Shown here: in pieces, positions 42,485-53,705 of the stretch
Numbering within the stretch: position 1 is the first letter of the stretch
Layout: each line of letters opens with the position of its first letter
Assembly: GCF_000717175.1 (NCBI RefSeq)
Contig: NZ_JNYD01000003.1
Span: 248,001-312,000, forward strand
DNA length: 64,000 nt
Reading direction: 5' to 3'
Origin: Pseudonocardia autotrophica
GTDB lineage: Bacteria > Actinomycetota > Actinomycetes > Mycobacteriales > Pseudonocardiaceae
Translations under genes and position numbers: made by a program
Notes under the pieces: model-generated
Databases searched by the model: none
Told to the model about the DNA's origin: nothing
What the model saw: the letters and a program-made list of their open reading frames with translations, nothing else

Positions 42485-44305
42485 TCAGAGGCCGAGCTCG
42501 GCCTCGAACGCACCCTCCTCGAGCCGGGCGCGGATCGCGCTGACGAACCGGCCGGCGTCGGCGCCGTCGACGATCCGGTGGTCGTAGGTCAGCGGCAGGT
42601 AGCAGACGGACCGCACGGCGATGACGTCCTCGCCGTCCGGGCCCGCCACGACCTTCGGCTCCTTCGCGATCGCGCCAGTGCCGAGGATCGCGACCTGCGG
42701 CTGGTTGATGATCGGCGTGTCGAACAGCGCGCCGGCGCTGCCGATGTTGGTGATCGTGAAGGTCCCGCCGGACAGCTCGTCGGGCTTGATCGTGTTGTTG
42801 CGGGTGCGGGCCGCGACGTCGGCGATCTTGCGGGCGATGCCGGCCAGCGACAGGTCCTCGGCGTTCTTGATCACCGGGACGAGCAGGCCGCGCGGGGTGT
42901 CGACGGCGATCGCCAGGTGGACGTTGCCGTGGTACTCGATCTGCTTGCCGTCCTCGGAGATCGAGGCGTTGACGGCCGGGAAGGCCTTGAGGGCCTCGAC
43001 CGTGGCCTTCGCGAAGAACGGCAGGTAGGTGAGCTTGACGCCCTCGCGCTGCTCGAAGGCCGCCTTCGCCCGGGCCCGCAGCTTGGCGATCCGGGTGACG
43101 TCGACCTCCTGGACGGTGGTCAGCTGCGCCGAGACCTTGAGCGACTCGGTCATGCGCTGGGCGATGACCTGACGCAGGCGCGGCATCTTCACCGTGGTGC
43201 CCGGCTGCGGCCCGTCGGCGGCGCGCGACGGCACCGTCGTGGGCTCCTTCGGGGCACTGGTCGGGGCGCTCGGCGCGGCGGCGGCCGGCTGCTGCGGGGC
43301 CGCGGCGGGCTCCGGGGCCTTGGCAGACTCGGCGGCGGCCAGGACGTCCTGCTTGCGGATGCGGCCGCCGACGCCCGAGCCCTCGAGGGTGTCGAGGTCC
43401 ACGCCGTGCTCCGCGGCCAGCTTGCGGACCAGCGGGGTGACGTACGGCGGGGCGGAGGTGCCCTTGGTCTCGGCCTTCCCGTTGCCCGACGGGGCCGGCG
43501 CGGTCTCGGCGGCGCGGGCGGTGTCCTCGGTCTCCGGCTTCGCCGGCTCCGGCGCGGCCTGCTCCTCCTTGACCGGCTCCTTGGGGGCCTCCTGCTTCGG
43601 GGCCTCCTCCTGCTTCGGGGCCTCCTGCTTCGGGGGCTCCGGCGTCGGCTCCTCGGCCTGGGCGGGCGCGGCGTCGGCGTCGCCGATGACGGCGAGCTGG
43701 CCGCCGACCTCGACGGTGTCGTCCTCGCCGACGGACAGCTCGAGGACCGTGCCGGCGACCGGCGACGGGATCTCGGTGTCGACCTTGTCGGTGGAGACCT
43801 CGAGCAGCGGCTCGTCGACCTCGACGCTGTCGCCGACCTGCTTGAGCCAGCGGGTCACGGTGCCCTCGGTGACCGACTCGCCGAGCTCGGGCATGGTGAC
43901 CGGGGTGCCACCGCCGGAGGACTTGCCGGTCGAGGCCTTCGGGGCCTCCTGCGGCTCCTCGGCCTGCGGCGCCTCCTGCGGCTCCTCGGCGGGCTCCGGC
44001 TCGGGCTCCGGCTCGGCGGCCTCGGACTGCGGCTGGGCCTCGGGCTGCGCGGACCCCTCGTCGGAGCCGGCGTCGCCGATGACGGCGAGCTCGCCGCCGA
44101 CCTCGACGGTCTCGTCCTCACCGGCGACGATCTTCTGCAGCACGCCGGCGACCGGGGACGGGATCTCGGTGTCGACCTTGTCGGTGGAGACCTCGAGCAG
44201 CGGCTCGTCGACCTCGACGGTGTCGCCCTCCGCCTTGAGCCAGCGGGTGACGGTGCCTTCGGTGACGCTCTCACCGAGGGCGGGCATCTGGACGGAGAAG
44301 GCCAT
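42485..44305 (-). CDS. sucB: 2-oxoglutarate dehydrogenase/pyruvate dehydrogenase E2 dihydrolipoamide acyltransferase
   Basis: A 606-aa E2 subunit (SucB/DlaT type). Two lipoyl domains (1-78 and 134-210) carry lipoylated Lys43 and Lys174, each in STDKVDTEI. Long Ala/Pro/Glu linkers follow, then a peripheral-subunit binding domain ([17 protein letters not shown], about 290-325) and the catalytic acyltransferase domain ending with the DHR motif [12 protein letters not shown] (His576, Asp580). In mycobacteria the equivalent DlaT (Rv2215) serves pyruvate dehydrogenase and peroxide defence. lpdA lies 50 bp upstream on the same strand, so E3 and E2 are cotranscribed. LipA and LipB in this window supply its cofactor. 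Confidence 0.96.
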   Translation of the reverse strand: MAFSVQMPALGESVTEGTVTRWLKAEGDTVEVDEPLLEVSTDKVDTEIPSPVAGVLQKIVAGEDETVEVGGELAVIGDAGSDEGSAQPEAQPQSEAAEPEPEPEPAEEPQEAPQAEEPQEAPKASTGKSSGGGTPVTMPELGESVTEGTVTRWLKQVGDSVEVDEPLLEVSTDKVDTEIPSPVAGTVLELSVGEDDTVEVGGQLAVIGDADAAPAQAEEPTPEPPKQEAPKQEEAPKQEAPKEPVKEEQAAPEPAKPETEDTARAAETAPAPSGNGKAETKGTSAPPYVTPLVRKLAAEHGVDLDTLEGSGVGGRIRKQDVLAAAESAKAPEPAAAPQQPAAAAPSAPTSAPKEPTTVPSRAADGPQPGTTVKMPRLRQVIAQRMTESLKVSAQLTTVQEVDVTRIAKLRARAKAAFEQREGVKLTYLPFFAKATVEALKAFPAVNASISEDGKQIEYHGNVHLAIAVDTPRGLLVPVIKNAEDLSLAGIARKIADVAARTRNNTIKPDELSGGTFTITNIGSAGALFDTPIINQPQVAILGTGAIAKEPKVVAGPDGEDVIAVRSVCYLPLTYDHRIVDGADAGRFVSAIRARLEEGAFEAELGL

Positions 44306-44355
44306 GTCTGCTCGGATCCTCTTTCGACGTGCGGTGGTGTGGTCCGTTCGGGACC

Positions 44356-45726
44356 TCAGCCGTGGGTGTGCAGGGGTTTGCCGGCCAGGGCGAGGTGTGC
44401 CTCGCCGAACGCCTCGTTCTGGGTGGGGTGGGCGTGGACGAGCGGGGCGACGTCGCCGGGCTCGGCTTCCCAGTTGTAGACGAGCTGGGCCTCGCCGATG
44501 AGTTCGCCGACGCGGGCGCCGACCATGTGGATCCCGACCACCGGGCCGTCCTTCGCGCGGACCAGCTTGATCGCGCCGGAGGTCTGCAGGATCTGCGACT
44601 TGCCGTTGCCGCCGAGGTCGTAGGTCAGGGTCTCGATCTCGCCGAACTTGTCCTTGGCCTGGGCCTCGGTGAGCCCGACGGAGGCGACCTCGGGCTCGCA
44701 GTAGGTGACCCGGGGGATGCCGGCCTCGTCGATCGGGGCCGGGTCGAGCCCCGCGATGTCCTCGGCCACGAAGATGCCCTGCTGGAAACCGCGGTGGGCC
44801 AGCTGCAGGCCCGCGACGATGTCGCCGACGGCGTACACGCCGTCGAGGTTGGTGCGGAGCCGCTCGTCGGCGGTGACGAACCCGCGCTCCATGGCCAGCC
44901 CGGCCTCCTCGTAGCCGTGGCCGGTGGTGTTCGGGCCGCGGCCGACCGCGACGAGCAGCAGGTCGGCCTCGATCTCCTCGCCGGACTCCAGGGAGACGGT
45001 GACGGTGTCGTTGACCTGCTTGGCCCCGGTGAACTTGACCCCGGTCTTGGCGGTGATCTTGCGGCGGCGGAAGGCGCGTTCGAGGAGCTTGGAGGCGAAC
45101 TCGTCCTCGTTGGGCACCAGCCGGGGCAGGGCCTCGACGACGGTGACCTCGGCGCCGAAGGAGCGCCACACGGAGGCGAACTCGACGCCGATCACGCCGC
45201 CGCCGAGCACGACGACCCGCTGCGGGACGTCGTCGAGGGTCAGGGCCTGGTCGGAGGTGATGACGCGGCCGCCGATCTCCAGCCCGGGCAGGGTCTTCGA
45301 GTAGGAGCCGGTGGCCAGCACGACGTTCTGCCCGGTGTAGGTGGTGCCGTCCACCTCGACCGACTTCGGTCCGACGAAGGTGCCGGCGCCCTCGACGAGC
45401 TCGATCTTGCGGGACTTCACCAGGCCCTGCAGGCCCTTGTAGAGGCGGCCGACGACGCCGTCCTTGTAGGTGTTGACCCCGGTCATGTCGATGCCGACCA
45501 GCTGGGAGAGCACGCCGACCTTGGCTCCGTCCCGGGCGGCGTCGGCGACCTCGGCCGCGTGGAGCAGGGCCTTGGTGGGGATGCAGCCGCGGTGCAGGCA
45601 GGTGCCGCCGAGCTTGTCCTTCTCGACCAGCACCACCGACATGCCCAGCTCGGCGGCCCGCAGGGCGCACGCGTAACCACCGGAGCCACCGCCGAGGATC
45701 ACCAGATCGGCAGTCCGTTCGGGCAC
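44356..45726 (-). CDS. lpdA: Dihydrolipoyl dehydrogenase (E3)
   Basis: A 456-aa flavoprotein disulfide reductase that reoxidises the lipoyl groups of E2 with NAD+. FAD site [18 protein letters not shown], redox disulfide Cys43/Cys48 in [12 protein letters not shown] site [17 protein letters not shown] and the C-terminal His433-x-x-x-x-Glu438 pair (HAHPTQNE) are all present. The start GTG 45726 has GAGGAG upstream. It is the promoter-proximal gene of an lpdA-sucB operon. This is not the mycobacterial arrangement as I remember it (lpdC is elsewhere there). Confidence 0.97.
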   Translation of the reverse strand: MPERTADLVILGGGSGGYACALRAAELGMSVVLVEKDKLGGTCLHRGCIPTKALLHAAEVADAARDGAKVGVLSQLVGIDMTGVNTYKDGVVGRLYKGLQGLVKSRKIELVEGAGTFVGPKSVEVDGTTYTGQNVVLATGSYSKTLPGLEIGGRVITSDQALTLDDVPQRVVVLGGGVIGVEFASVWRSFGAEVTVVEALPRLVPNEDEFASKLLERAFRRRKITAKTGVKFTGAKQVNDTVTVSLESGEEIEADLLLVAVGRGPNTTGHGYEEAGLAMERGFVTADERLRTNLDGVYAVGDIVAGLQLAHRGFQQGIFVAEDIAGLDPAPIDEAGIPRVTYCEPEVASVGLTEAQAKDKFGEIETLTYDLGGNGKSQILQTSGAIKLVRAKDGPVVGIHMVGARVGELIGEAQLVYNWEAEPGDVAPLVHAHPTQNEAFGEAHLALAGKPLHTHG

Positions 45727-45879
45727 GTCGGTTCTCCTCACTCGCGGCGTCGGTGACCCGGTGCTCCTTCCGGGCGGCCCCATCTTGTCACTCGGCGACC
45801 GCAGTCGCTGGAACAGGTCCGGGAGAAATCCGGACAGGTCGCGCGTTGGGTGGGTGACGCCGAGAGCAGCGGAGGGCTC

Positions 45880-46233
45880 ATGGGACTGTTCGGCCGCAAG
45901 CGCGCCGGTGGGCGGCGTGGTGCCGCGGCCGAGGACGCCGAGCACCTGCGCGCCTGGACGGCGGTGCGCGAGGGCGTGGAGGCGTTCGTCGAGCCCCGTA
46001 CCGCCGTGACCGAGACGACGATGATCCTCGTGGCCAAGGACGGGGAGTGGACGCGGCGCCGGGTCGCCGGTCCGGACGGTGCCCGCAAGCTCGCGCGGTC
46101 GCTGCGGATCCCGGTCTACGACGTCCAGATCGTCGGCTACCCGAAGCGGATGCGCGACCACGACGCCCGGCAACGGGTGCTGCGCGAGCGGGAGCGCCGG
46201 CGGGGGCTGGGGGAGCTCGGCGGCTACAGCTAG
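45880..46233 (+). CDS. Small hypothetical protein divergent from lpdA
   Basis: A 117-aa basic protein. Gly/Arg-rich N-terminus (MGLFGRKRAGGRRG), a compact alpha/beta middle with TTMILVAKDGEWTRRRVAGP and IPVYDVQIVGYPKRMRDHD, and an Arg-rich helical tail. ATG 45880 has an excellent RBS (GGAGGG). There are only 3 bp to the convergent SDR stop, so the real end is fixed. I do not recognise the family with certainty. Divergent from lpdA across a 153-bp promoter region. Confidence 0.8.
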   Translation: MGLFGRKRAGGRRGAAAEDAEHLRAWTAVREGVEAFVEPRTAVTETTMILVAKDGEWTRRRVAGPDGARKLARSLRIPVYDVQIVGYPKRMRDHDARQRVLRERERRRGLGELGGYS

Positions 46234-46236
46234 CTC

Positions 46237-47046
46237 CTACCGAGTCTTGCGGGCGCCGATCGCCTGCATCACGGGAGCGGCGCGCAGCAGCGGGCCGGGG
46301 GCCAGGGCGGTCAGCCGCATCATCGCGCCGCGCCAGCCCGGGACCGTCTTGTAGACGCGCCCGGTGCCGAACAGCCCGACCAGCTCGGTGGCCACGCGGT
46401 CCGGGGTGAGCAGCACACCGGACCGGACGAGCGCCCGCGCCCGCGGTTCCATCGTGTCGAGCAGGGCCGTCGCGACGCCGTCGGGGTTGATCGCGTGCAC
46501 CCGGATCCCGTCCGCCCGCACCTCGGCCGACAGCGCGGAGGCGAGGGAGAGCACGGCGGCCTTCGTCGCGGCGTAGAGCGAGAGGCCCGGCACGGGCCCG
46601 AGCCCGGACAGCGAGGCGGTGATCGCGAGGTCGCCCCCGCCGCCCTGCTCGCGGAACGCGGCGATCGCGGCGCGCGAGCCCCACACCGGGCCCAGCAGGT
46701 TGATCTCGACCAGGGCCCGGGCCTCGGCGTCGGTCAGCTCGGCCAGCGGGCCGCCGGTGCCGACGCCGGCGTTGCTCACCCACGCGCCGAGGGGCGCCAG
46801 CTCACGGGCGCGGGCGGCGACGGCGTGCGCGGCGGCCGGGTCGGTGACGTCGTAGGCGGCGGACTCGCCGCCGATCTCCGCGGCCGTCGCCTTCGCCGCG
46901 GTCTCGTCGACGTCGGTCACCAGGACGCGGTAGCCGCGCCCGGCGAGCTCGCGGGCGATCGCCGCGCCGATGCCGCGCGCGCCACCGGTGACGACGGCCG
47001 AGCGGGAGCCTGTGGGGACCGAGTGGGCGACACGGCGGCGGATCAC
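46237..47046 (-). CDS. Short-chain dehydrogenase/reductase
   Basis: A 269-aa classical SDR. Cofactor motif AVVTGGARGIGAAIARELAG, NAG motif (SNAGVGTGG), catalytic Ser in TASLSG and the YxxxK pair in SLYAATKAAV are intact. The residue after the second strand is Asp (VTDVDETAA), which favours NAD over NADP. Start GTG 47046 is chosen; the longer open frame reaches upstream into sequence that is antisense and promoter for the membrane protein. Substrate unknown. Confidence 0.9.
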   Translation of the reverse strand: MIRRRVAHSVPTGSRSAVVTGGARGIGAAIARELAGRGYRVLVTDVDETAAKATAAEIGGESAAYDVTDPAAAHAVAARARELAPLGAWVSNAGVGTGGPLAELTDAEARALVEINLLGPVWGSRAAIAAFREQGGGGDLAITASLSGLGPVPGLSLYAATKAAVLSLASALSAEVRADGIRVHAINPDGVATALLDTMEPRARALVRSGVLLTPDRVATELVGLFGTGRVYKTVPGWRGAMMRLTALAPGPLLRAAPVMQAIGARKTR

Positions 47047-47158
47047 CGGCGTGACCTTACCCGCGGGTAGCTCTCGGGGGAGCCCCGAACGCCGATCCGG
47101 GGGATCACCGGATGTCCGGTCCGTCCCCGGCGGATGGACTCCGGGAGTGCCTCCCGCA

Positions 47159-47818
47159 ATGCTCTCCCGGTCGCGCCCGTCCACCTCCGCCCGTACCTGG
47201 CGGCGGCTCGCCGTCTGGGTCCACCTGCTGTCCTCGGTGGGCTGGATGACCTGCGCGCTCGCGCTGTTCGCGCTGCTCGTGCCCGCCCTGCGGGGTGGCG
47301 CGTCGTGGGCGGTCGAGGCGGCCCACCACCTCGACACCCAGCTGCTCGCGCCGCTGGCCAACACGTCCGCCGCGACCGGCCTGGTGCTCTCGCTCGGCAC
47401 CGCGTGGGGGCTGGCCGTGCACCGGTGGGTGTTGACGAAGCTCGTGATCACCCTGGTGCAGCTCTACCTCGGGATCTTCGTGCTGTCGGGGGCGCTGGAC
47501 ACCGCCTCCCACACGCTCCGCGTCTCGCCCGCCCTGGTCGTCGGCACGGCGCTGATGGCGAGCGCGATCGCTGTGCAGGCCTGGCTCTCGGTCACCAAGC
47601 CCGGCGGGCGCACCCGCTGGGGCACCCGGGGCGGGCGGCCGGTCACGCTCCCGACCGCGCCGCCTCGGGTGTTCGCGCTGGTCGTCGCCGCCCCGGTGGT
47701 GGACGTGACGCTCGGCCTGCTCCTCGGCTTCCCCTCGCCCCTGTGCTCGCTGACCGCGGTGCTCGTCGCCGCGGTGGTCCGCCACCGCACCCTCCGCCGC
47801 CGGGGCGTGCCGGCGTAG
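47159..47818 (+). CDS. Four-helix hypothetical membrane protein
   Basis: A 219-aa protein with four to five membrane helices (first: WVHLLSSVGWMTCALALFALL). His residues at membrane borders (VWVHLL, AHHLDTQLL, AVHRW) recall membrane heme-binding or DUF2269-like proteins but are not enough for assignment. Start ATG 47159 (GGGAG 11 nt upstream) or GTG 47147. Its stop codon is immediately followed by the first 22-bp repeat array. Function unknown. Confidence 0.75.
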   Translation: MLSRSRPSTSARTWRRLAVWVHLLSSVGWMTCALALFALLVPALRGGASWAVEAAHHLDTQLLAPLANTSAATGLVLSLGTAWGLAVHRWVLTKLVITLVQLYLGIFVLSGALDTASHTLRVSPALVVGTALMASAIAVQAWLSVTKPGGRTRWGTRGGRPVTLPTAPPRVFALVVAAPVVDVTLGLLLGFPSPLCSLTAVLVAAVVRHRTLRRRGVPA

Positions 47819-47820
47819 CT

Positions 47821-47940
47821 CCCGACTCGCGGTGCCAGAGCTCCCGACTCGCGGTGCCAGAGCTCCCGACTCGCGGTGCGGGAGCTCCCGACTCGCGGTG
47901 CCAGAGCTCCCGACTCGCGGTGCCAGATCTCCCGACTCGC
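47821..47940. repeat. 22-bp tandem repeat array 1
   Basis: Five units of CCCGACTCGCGGTGCCAGAGCT (with minor variants at positions 15-16 and 20) and a partial sixth. It starts 2 bp after the stop of the four-helix membrane protein gene. Same family and same orientation as array 2 at 48211-48310. Confidence 0.93.
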
Positions 47941-48210
47941 GGACGCGTGGGGGCGGCTCCCGGACGTCGGTGCGGCCCGACGCGCGACGCATGATCGCCG
48001 TCGCCGTGCGCCCAGGGCGGACAGTCGAACCGCGGATGCACGCAGGCGTCGATCATGGCGGCGCGCACGGGTTGGTGATCACCGTTTGCGTGCAGCGGCG
48101 GCCGCGGACACCACGCCCACCGCACACGATCGTCGATCTTCGACAGGAAGCGACCTCGAAGCGGCGTCGGGTACCACCACGGCCTTCGAGTCCGGCGCCG
48201 CGCCGGAGCT
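47941..48210. other. Intergenic sequence between repeat arrays 1 and 2; no gene seen
   Basis: About 270 bp between the arrays, between the membrane-protein gene and pepA (convergent). I see short open frames only, with no RBS-supported start and no protein-like composition. No hairpin comparable to the other convergent terminators was found. Confidence 0.5.
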
Positions 48211-48310
48211 CCCGACTCGCGGTGCGGGAGCTCCCGACTCGCGGTGCGGGAGCTCCCGACTCGCGGTGCCGGAGCTCCCGACTCGCGGTGCCGGAGCTCC
48301 CGACTCGCGG
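48211..48310. repeat. 22-bp tandem repeat array 2
   Basis: Four units of CCCGACTCGCGGTGCGGGAGCT / CCCGACTCGCGGTGCCGGAGCT and a partial fifth, in the same orientation as array 1. It ends 28 bp before the pepA stop codon, so arrays 1 and 2 lie at the two 3' ends of the convergent pair. Confidence 0.93.
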
Positions 48311-48338
48311 GAGCCCGGCTCGAGCCGCGAGCCGCGGG

Positions 48339-49874
48339 TCAGCCGTTGGCGGCGATGTCCTCGAGGAGGGCGACGAGGGTGCGGACCGGCACGCCGGTGC
48401 CGCCCTTGGGTGTGTAGCCCCAGGGGCCCCCGGTGTTGAACGACGGGCCGGCGATGTCGATGTGCGCCCACGGCAGCCCGTCCGCGACGAACTCGCGCAG
48501 GAAGATGCCGGCGGCGAGCATGCCGCCGAAGCGGTTGCCGGTGACGTTGGCCAGGTCGGCGATGCGGGAGTCGAGCTCGCCGCGCAGGTGCTCGGGCAGC
48601 GGCATGGCCCAGGCGTCCTCGCCGACGGACCGGCCGAGCGCGGCGACCCGGTCGCGGAAGTCGTCGCTGCCCATGACGCCCGCGGTGCGGGTGCCCAGCG
48701 CGACCATCTGCGCGCCGGTGAGCGTGGAGGTCTCGACGAGGTAGTCGGGGTCGTCCTCGGCGGCCCGGACCATCGCGTCGGCCAGGATCAGCCGGCCCTC
48801 CGCGTCCGTGTTGAGCACCTCGACGGTCTTGCCGCCGTACATCGACAGCACGTCGCCCGGCCGGTACGCGGTGTCCGACGGCATGTTCTCGGCCATCGGC
48901 ACGGTCGCGGTCACGGCGACGGGCAGCTGCAGCTTCGCGGCGAGCACCGTCGTCGCGATCACCGCGGCGGCGCCGGACATGTCCGACGTCATGTGATCCA
49001 TGTTGGCGGCGGGCTTGATCGAGATGCCGCCGGTGTCGAACGTGATGCCCTTGCCGATCAGCGCGACCTTCTTCGCGGGGTTCTCCCCGCCCGACCAGCG
49101 CAGCCGGACCAGCCGCGGCAGCCGCGACGAGCCCTGCCCGACGCCGAGGATGCCGCCGTACCCGCCGGCGGCCAGCGCCTCGTCGTCGAGCACCTCGACC
49201 GCCAGCCCGGCGGCCTCGCCCAGCTCGCGGGCCCGCGCGGCGAAGGTCTCGGGGTAGAGCGCGTTGGGCGGGGTGTTGATGAGGTCCCGCGCGGTGCTCA
49301 CCGCCTGGGCGACGGCGAAGGCGTGCTCGAGGACGTCCGCGTCCGCCCCCGGGAACTCCACGGACTCGATCGGCTTCTTCCCGGCCGTCGGGTCGCCCTT
49401 GAACGCGGTGAACCGGTAGGCCCCGAGCAGCACGCCCTCCGCGGCGGCGGTCAGGTCGACCGCGCCCAGGGTGCTGACCACGCGGCCGCTGCCGGCCAGG
49501 GCCCGGGCCACCGCGCCCGACGCCCGCCGCACCTGGTCGGCGGGGATCGCGCCGGACTCGTCCGGCTTGCCGAGCCCCACCCCGACGACGAGCGGGGAGC
49601 CGACCGCCCCGCGCGAGGGCAGCTTCACGACCTCCTCGACCTTGCCGGTGGCGCCGGCGAGCGCGAGCAGCCCGGCGAGCGTGCCGTCGAAGGCGGCGTC
49701 GATCTCCTCGGCGCCGGGCGCGAGGACCGGCTCGGCGCCGTTCCCGTTCGAGCCCTCGCCGTTGCCGTTCGCGCCCGGGAGCAGGCCGACGACGAGGACG
49801 TCGGCCTCGGCCGCCGCGGCGGGCCCCTCCAGGGCGCCGATGCGGGTGCCGGTCTGCGGGACGGTGGTCGTCAA
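48339..49874 (-). CDS. pepA: Leucyl aminopeptidase (M17)
   Basis: A 511-aa M17 aminopeptidase that removes N-terminal residues using two metal ions, normally a hexamer. The metal and substrate sites are clear: [15 protein letters not shown] (Lys, Asp) and [13 protein letters not shown] (Asp, Glu, Arg). The N-terminal domain has an unusual Gly/Asn/Glu-rich loop ([11 protein letters not shown]). TTG 49874 is the likely start because GAGGAG lies 7 nt upstream and no better start is in frame; the frame continues to 49973 without protein-like sequence. Corresponds to M. tuberculosis PepB (Rv2213). Confidence 0.94.
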   Translation of the reverse strand: MTTTVPQTGTRIGALEGPAAAAEADVLVVGLLPGANGNGEGSNGNGAEPVLAPGAEEIDAAFDGTLAGLLALAGATGKVEEVVKLPSRGAVGSPLVVGVGLGKPDESGAIPADQVRRASGAVARALAGSGRVVSTLGAVDLTAAAEGVLLGAYRFTAFKGDPTAGKKPIESVEFPGADADVLEHAFAVAQAVSTARDLINTPPNALYPETFAARARELGEAAGLAVEVLDDEALAAGGYGGILGVGQGSSRLPRLVRLRWSGGENPAKKVALIGKGITFDTGGISIKPAANMDHMTSDMSGAAAVIATTVLAAKLQLPVAVTATVPMAENMPSDTAYRPGDVLSMYGGKTVEVLNTDAEGRLILADAMVRAAEDDPDYLVETSTLTGAQMVALGTRTAGVMGSDDFRDRVAALGRSVGEDAWAMPLPEHLRGELDSRIADLANVTGNRFGGMLAAGIFLREFVADGLPWAHIDIAGPSFNTGGPWGYTPKGGTGVPVRTLVALLEDIAANG

Positions 49875-50065
49875 GGCGGGTCTCCTCGGTCGGGGTCGGG
49901 CGCCGCCCGGCGGTCCCGGGGCGGGGTACGGCGGCGTGAGCGGGTTGGCATCGCCGGGCCCGGGGCGCCGCACCGCCCGTCGACGAGCGGTCCGAGCGCC
50001 CGGCGAGACCTCTTCGAAATGCTAATGACACCGTCGCGGGGCCGTTTCGCACAGGGTCGGATGCA

Positions 50066-51424
50066 ATGGTGGTGACCGTGGCAACGACCCTCGGACGCCG
50101 CCTGGGTACCGCCGACGTGGTGGTGCTCGGGCTCGTCGCCATGCTCGGGTCCGGGGTCTTCGCCGTCTTCGCACCCGCCGGCGCCGCGGCGGGGCCGTGG
50201 CTGCTCCTGGCGGTGCTGCTGGCCGCGGTCGTCGCGGGGACCTGCGTGCTGTCCACCGCGGAGCTGGTGCTCGCGGGCGGCTCGGGCGGGGCGAGCTTCT
50301 CCGCCGGGTACACGGCCGGCTACGTCGCGGCCCGGGACCGCCTGCACCCCGTCGCGGGCCGGCTCGCCGGCGTCACGCTGCTGATCGGCGGGGTCGCCTC
50401 GGCGGCGGCGGCCGCGGGCGTGTTCGGGGCGTACGTGCTGCCGTCGAACCCGCTGGTGGCCGGGATCGTCGTGATCGTCGCGGCCACGGTGCTCAACGTC
50501 GTCGGGGTCCGGACGACCGCCCGCTCCTCCTGGCTGCTGGCCGGCGGGACGCTCGCGGTGCTGGTCGTGGTGGTGGTCGTCGGGCTGCTGGGCCCGGGTG
50601 GGGAGCAGACGGTCTCGGCGGCGGTCACGGCAGCGGGCGAGGCCCGCGGGGTCGCGGTGCCCGTGCCGCAGGCCTCGCCGGGTGCGCTGGGCGTGCTCTC
50701 GGCCGCGGGGCTGGTGTTCTTCGCGTTCGTCGGGTTCGCCAACGTGGCGACCTACCGCGAGGAGGTCCGCACCCCGGCCCGCACCCTGCGCCGCGCGATC
50801 CCGATCGCCCTCGCCGTCTGCACGCTGACCTACCTCGCCGTCGCGGGGGCGCTGCTGATGGGACTGGGCACGGACCGGATCGGCGAGGAGCACGCGCCGC
50901 TGGTCGCGCTCGTCGACACCGGCCAGGCGCCCGCGCTGGGCGTGCTGGTGCGCATCGGCGCCGCGGCGGCCGCCGGCTCGACGCTGCTCGCCGTGCTGAT
51001 CGGGATCAGCCGCACGGCCATGGAGATGGGGGCCCGGGAGGACCTGCCCCGCTCGTTCGCGAAGGTCTGCGGCAGCGGCGCCCCCTGGCGGTCCGACGTC
51101 CTCGGCGCGGCCCTGGCGATCCTCGTCGCCGTGCTCGCCGGGCCGGTGGCGTCCATCGCGCTGTCGGCCTGCGCGATGCTGCTGCACTACGCGCTCGTGC
51201 ACGCGGCGGCGCTGCGGGTCCCCGACCGGCGGACCCCGGCCTGGGTGGCGGCCGTCGGGTTCGTGCTGTGCCTGGGGCTGGCCGCGCTGCTGCCGCGGAC
51301 GTCGGTGCTGATCACCCTCGGCGCCCTGGCGGTGGGCTGGGGGCTGTCCGAGCTGTCGGCGCTGCGGGCCCGCCGGAGACCGCCGCCGCCGCAGGAGGAG
51401 GCACCGGGGGAGCAGGCGGCCTGA
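50066..51424 (+). CDS. APC-superfamily amino acid permease
   Basis: A 452-aa transporter with about 12 helices. The N-terminal helix 1 [13 protein letters not shown] contains the broken-helix Gly motif of APC transporters, helix 6 [21 protein letters not shown] is the family signature, and the C-terminus is a basic/Pro-rich tail. Substrate likely an amino acid or amine. ATG 50066 is used; GTG 50072 is an alternative. The next gene gcvT starts 13 bp after the stop, so the permease and gcvT probably form one operon. Confidence 0.88.
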   Translation: MVVTVATTLGRRLGTADVVVLGLVAMLGSGVFAVFAPAGAAAGPWLLLAVLLAAVVAGTCVLSTAELVLAGGSGGASFSAGYTAGYVAARDRLHPVAGRLAGVTLLIGGVASAAAAAGVFGAYVLPSNPLVAGIVVIVAATVLNVVGVRTTARSSWLLAGGTLAVLVVVVVVGLLGPGGEQTVSAAVTAAGEARGVAVPVPQASPGALGVLSAAGLVFFAFVGFANVATYREEVRTPARTLRRAIPIALAVCTLTYLAVAGALLMGLGTDRIGEEHAPLVALVDTGQAPALGVLVRIGAAAAAGSTLLAVLIGISRTAMEMGAREDLPRSFAKVCGSGAPWRSDVLGAALAILVAVLAGPVASIALSACAMLLHYALVHAAALRVPDRRTPAWVAAVGFVLCLGLAALLPRTSVLITLGALAVGWGLSELSALRARRRPPPPQEEAPGEQAA

Positions 51425-51437
51425 GTACGGTTTGCCC

Positions 51438-52538
51438 GTGACCGACGAGCTGATCACGGGACCGCTGCACGACCGGCACGTCGCGCTGGGGGCGACCCTC
51501 GGCGCCTTCGGCGGCTGGTCCATGCCGATCGCCTACCCGGCCGGCACCGTGGCCGAGCACACCGCCGTCCGCGAGGCGGTCGGGGTCTTCGACGTCAGTC
51601 ACCTCGGCAAGCTGCTGGTCCGCGGGCCGGGCGCGGCGGACTTCGTCAACTCCTGCCTCACCGCCGACCTCGGGAGGATCACGCCGGGGAAGGCGCAGTA
51701 CACCTTGTGCTGCACGGAGTCCGGCGGCGTGGTCGACGACCTCATCGCCTACCTGGACGGGCCGGACGAGGTCCTCCTGGTCCCGAACGCCGCCAACGCC
51801 GCCCGGGTCGCCGAGCTCCTGCGCGCGGCGGCGCCGGCCGGGATCGAGATCGTCGACCGGCACCGCGAGCTCGCCGTGATCGCCGTGCAGGGGCCGCGCT
51901 CCGCCGAGCTGTTCCACACCATGTTCGCCGGGTTCTCCGGCGTCCCCGGGCTGGACTACATGGCATTCGCCGACGCCGGCGCCGTCCGGGTCTGCCGCAC
52001 CGGCTACACCGGCGAGCACGGCTACGAGCTGCTCGTGCCGGCCGCGCAGGCCCCCGAGGTCTGGGAGGGGCTCCTCGCCGGCGCGGAGCCGCTCGGCGGG
52101 CGGCCGTGCGGGCTGGGCGCGCGGGACACGCTGCGCACGGAGATGGGCTACCCGCTGCACGGCCAGGACCTCAGCGAGGAGATCACCCCGGTGCAGGCGG
52201 GCAGCTCGTGGGCGGTCGGTTGGTCGAAGCCGGCGTTCTGGGGCCGCGAGGCGCTGCTGGCCGAGCGCGAGGCCGGGCCGGCGCGGCGGCTGCGCGGGCT
52301 GCGGGCCACCGGGCGCGGGATCCCGCGGGCCGGGATGACGGTCCTGGCCGGCGGCGAGCCGGTCGGCGTCACGACCTCGGGCACCTTCTCGCCGACGCTC
52401 AGGACCGGCATCGCGCTGGCGCTGATCGACACCGCGGCGGGGGTGTCCGCCGACGACGTCGTGACCGTCGACGTCCGAGGTCGCTCACTCGAGACGCAGG
52501 TGGTGAAGCCCCCGTTCGTCCCGTCGCACGTCCGATGA
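51438..52538 (+). CDS. gcvT: Glycine cleavage system T protein (aminomethyltransferase)
   Basis: A 366-aa aminomethyltransferase transferring the methylene carbon from the H-protein lipoyl arm to tetrahydrofolate. Motifs: [49 protein letters not shown] and the C-terminal TSGTFSPTL. The start is GTG 51438. gcvP and gcvH are not in the window, as in mycobacteria, where Rv2211c stands alone. It lies 13 bp after an APC permease and 53 bp before ilvE. Confidence 0.95.
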   Translation: MTDELITGPLHDRHVALGATLGAFGGWSMPIAYPAGTVAEHTAVREAVGVFDVSHLGKLLVRGPGAADFVNSCLTADLGRITPGKAQYTLCCTESGGVVDDLIAYLDGPDEVLLVPNAANAARVAELLRAAAPAGIEIVDRHRELAVIAVQGPRSAELFHTMFAGFSGVPGLDYMAFADAGAVRVCRTGYTGEHGYELLVPAAQAPEVWEGLLAGAEPLGGRPCGLGARDTLRTEMGYPLHGQDLSEEITPVQAGSSWAVGWSKPAFWGREALLAEREAGPARRLRGLRATGRGIPRAGMTVLAGGEPVGVTTSGTFSPTLRTGIALALIDTAAGVSADDVVTVDVRGRSLETQVVKPPFVPSHVR

Positions 52539-52591
52539 TCGGGCACCCGACCGGCTGACACGCGCCTTGCCCCGCGGGTTACCGTTCATTC

Positions 52592-53701
52592 ATGAACGCG
52601 CCGCTGTTCACCCGCATCCCGAACCCCGCGCCGGCCTCCGACCAGCGGCGCAGCGAGATCCTGGCCGCACCGGGGTTCGGCCGGCACTTCACCGACCACA
52701 TGGTCTCGATCCGCTGGACGGTCGGCGAGGGCTGGCACGACTTCACGGTGGAGCCGTACGGGCCGATCGCGCTCGACCCGGCGACGATGGTCCTGCACTA
52801 CGGGCAGGAGATCTTCGAGGGCCTCAAGGCCTACACCCAGCCGGACGGCACGATCGCGTCGTTCCGGCCGGAGGAGAACGCGGCGCGGTTCCGCCGGTCC
52901 GCGGTGCGCCTGGGCATGCCCGAGCTGCCGGACGAGCTGTTCATGGCCGCGCTGCGCGAGCTGGTCGACGTCGACCGCGCCTGGGTGCCCCCGGCCGGCG
53001 GCGAGGAGTCGCTCTACCTGCGGCCGTTCATGATCGCTACCGAGGTCGGACTGGGCGTGAAGCCCGCCGACTCGTACCTCTTCCTGCTCATCGCCTCGCC
53101 CGCCGGCGCGTACTTCCCGGGCGGGGTCAAGCCCGTCGACGTCTGGCTGTGCACGGACTTCACCCGGGCCGCGATCGGCGGGACCGGCACCGCGAAGTGC
53201 GGCGGGAACTACGCCGCCTCGCTGCTGCCGCAGGCCCAGGCCGCGCAGCACGGGTGCGCGCAGGTCGCCTACCTCGACGCCGCGGAGAGGCGCTGGGTCG
53301 AGGAGATGGGCGGGATGAACCTGTTCTTCGTCTACGGCTCCGGGGAGTCGGCCGAGCTGGTCACGCCGGAGCTGTCCGGCAGCATCCTCGAGGGCGTCAC
53401 CCGGCACTCGCTGCTCACCCTGGGCAAGGAGATCGGCTGCCAGGTCACCGAGCGCAAGATCTCCGCGCGGGAGTGGCTCGTGGGGTGTGCGGACGGGGCC
53501 ATCACCGAGGTGTTCGCCTGCGGCACCGCGGCAGTGATCACACCGGTCGGCAACGTCAAGTTCAGCGAGAACACCGGCGTCGGGTCGATCCGCGTGGCCG
53601 ACGGCGAGCCCGGTGCGGTCACCATGCGCCTGCGCACTCTGCTCACCGACATCCAGCGGGGCACCGGCACGGACACCCACGGCTGGATGACCGCCCTCTG
53701 A
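52592..53701 (+). CDS. ilvE: Branched-chain amino acid aminotransferase
   Basis: A 369-aa fold-type IV PLP aminotransferase, last step of leucine, isoleucine and valine synthesis. Pyridoxal lysine is Lys202 in [12 protein letters not shown]; other landmarks are [21 protein letters not shown] and [13 protein letters not shown]. Length and spacing match the mycobacterial enzyme (Rv2210c). ATG 52592. A 40-nt palindrome begins 5 bp after its stop and separates it from convergent cobS. Confidence 0.97.
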   Translation: MNAPLFTRIPNPAPASDQRRSEILAAPGFGRHFTDHMVSIRWTVGEGWHDFTVEPYGPIALDPATMVLHYGQEIFEGLKAYTQPDGTIASFRPEENAARFRRSAVRLGMPELPDELFMAALRELVDVDRAWVPPAGGEESLYLRPFMIATEVGLGVKPADSYLFLLIASPAGAYFPGGVKPVDVWLCTDFTRAAIGGTGTAKCGGNYAASLLPQAQAAQHGCAQVAYLDAAERRWVEEMGGMNLFFVYGSGESAELVTPELSGSILEGVTRHSLLTLGKEIGCQVTERKISAREWLVGCADGAITEVFACGTAAVITPVGNVKFSENTGVGSIRVADGEPGAVTMRLRTLLTDIQRGTGTDTHGWMTAL

Positions 53702-53705
53702 CCCC

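Noticed and set aside
47821..48310. CRISPR-like array
   Set aside because: The 22-bp units are directly adjacent with no spacers, and no cas genes are in the window.
49871..51523. Minus-strand frame antisense to the APC permease
   Set aside because: Arg/Gln/Pro-rich shadow with no start signal; the sense gene has clear transporter helices.
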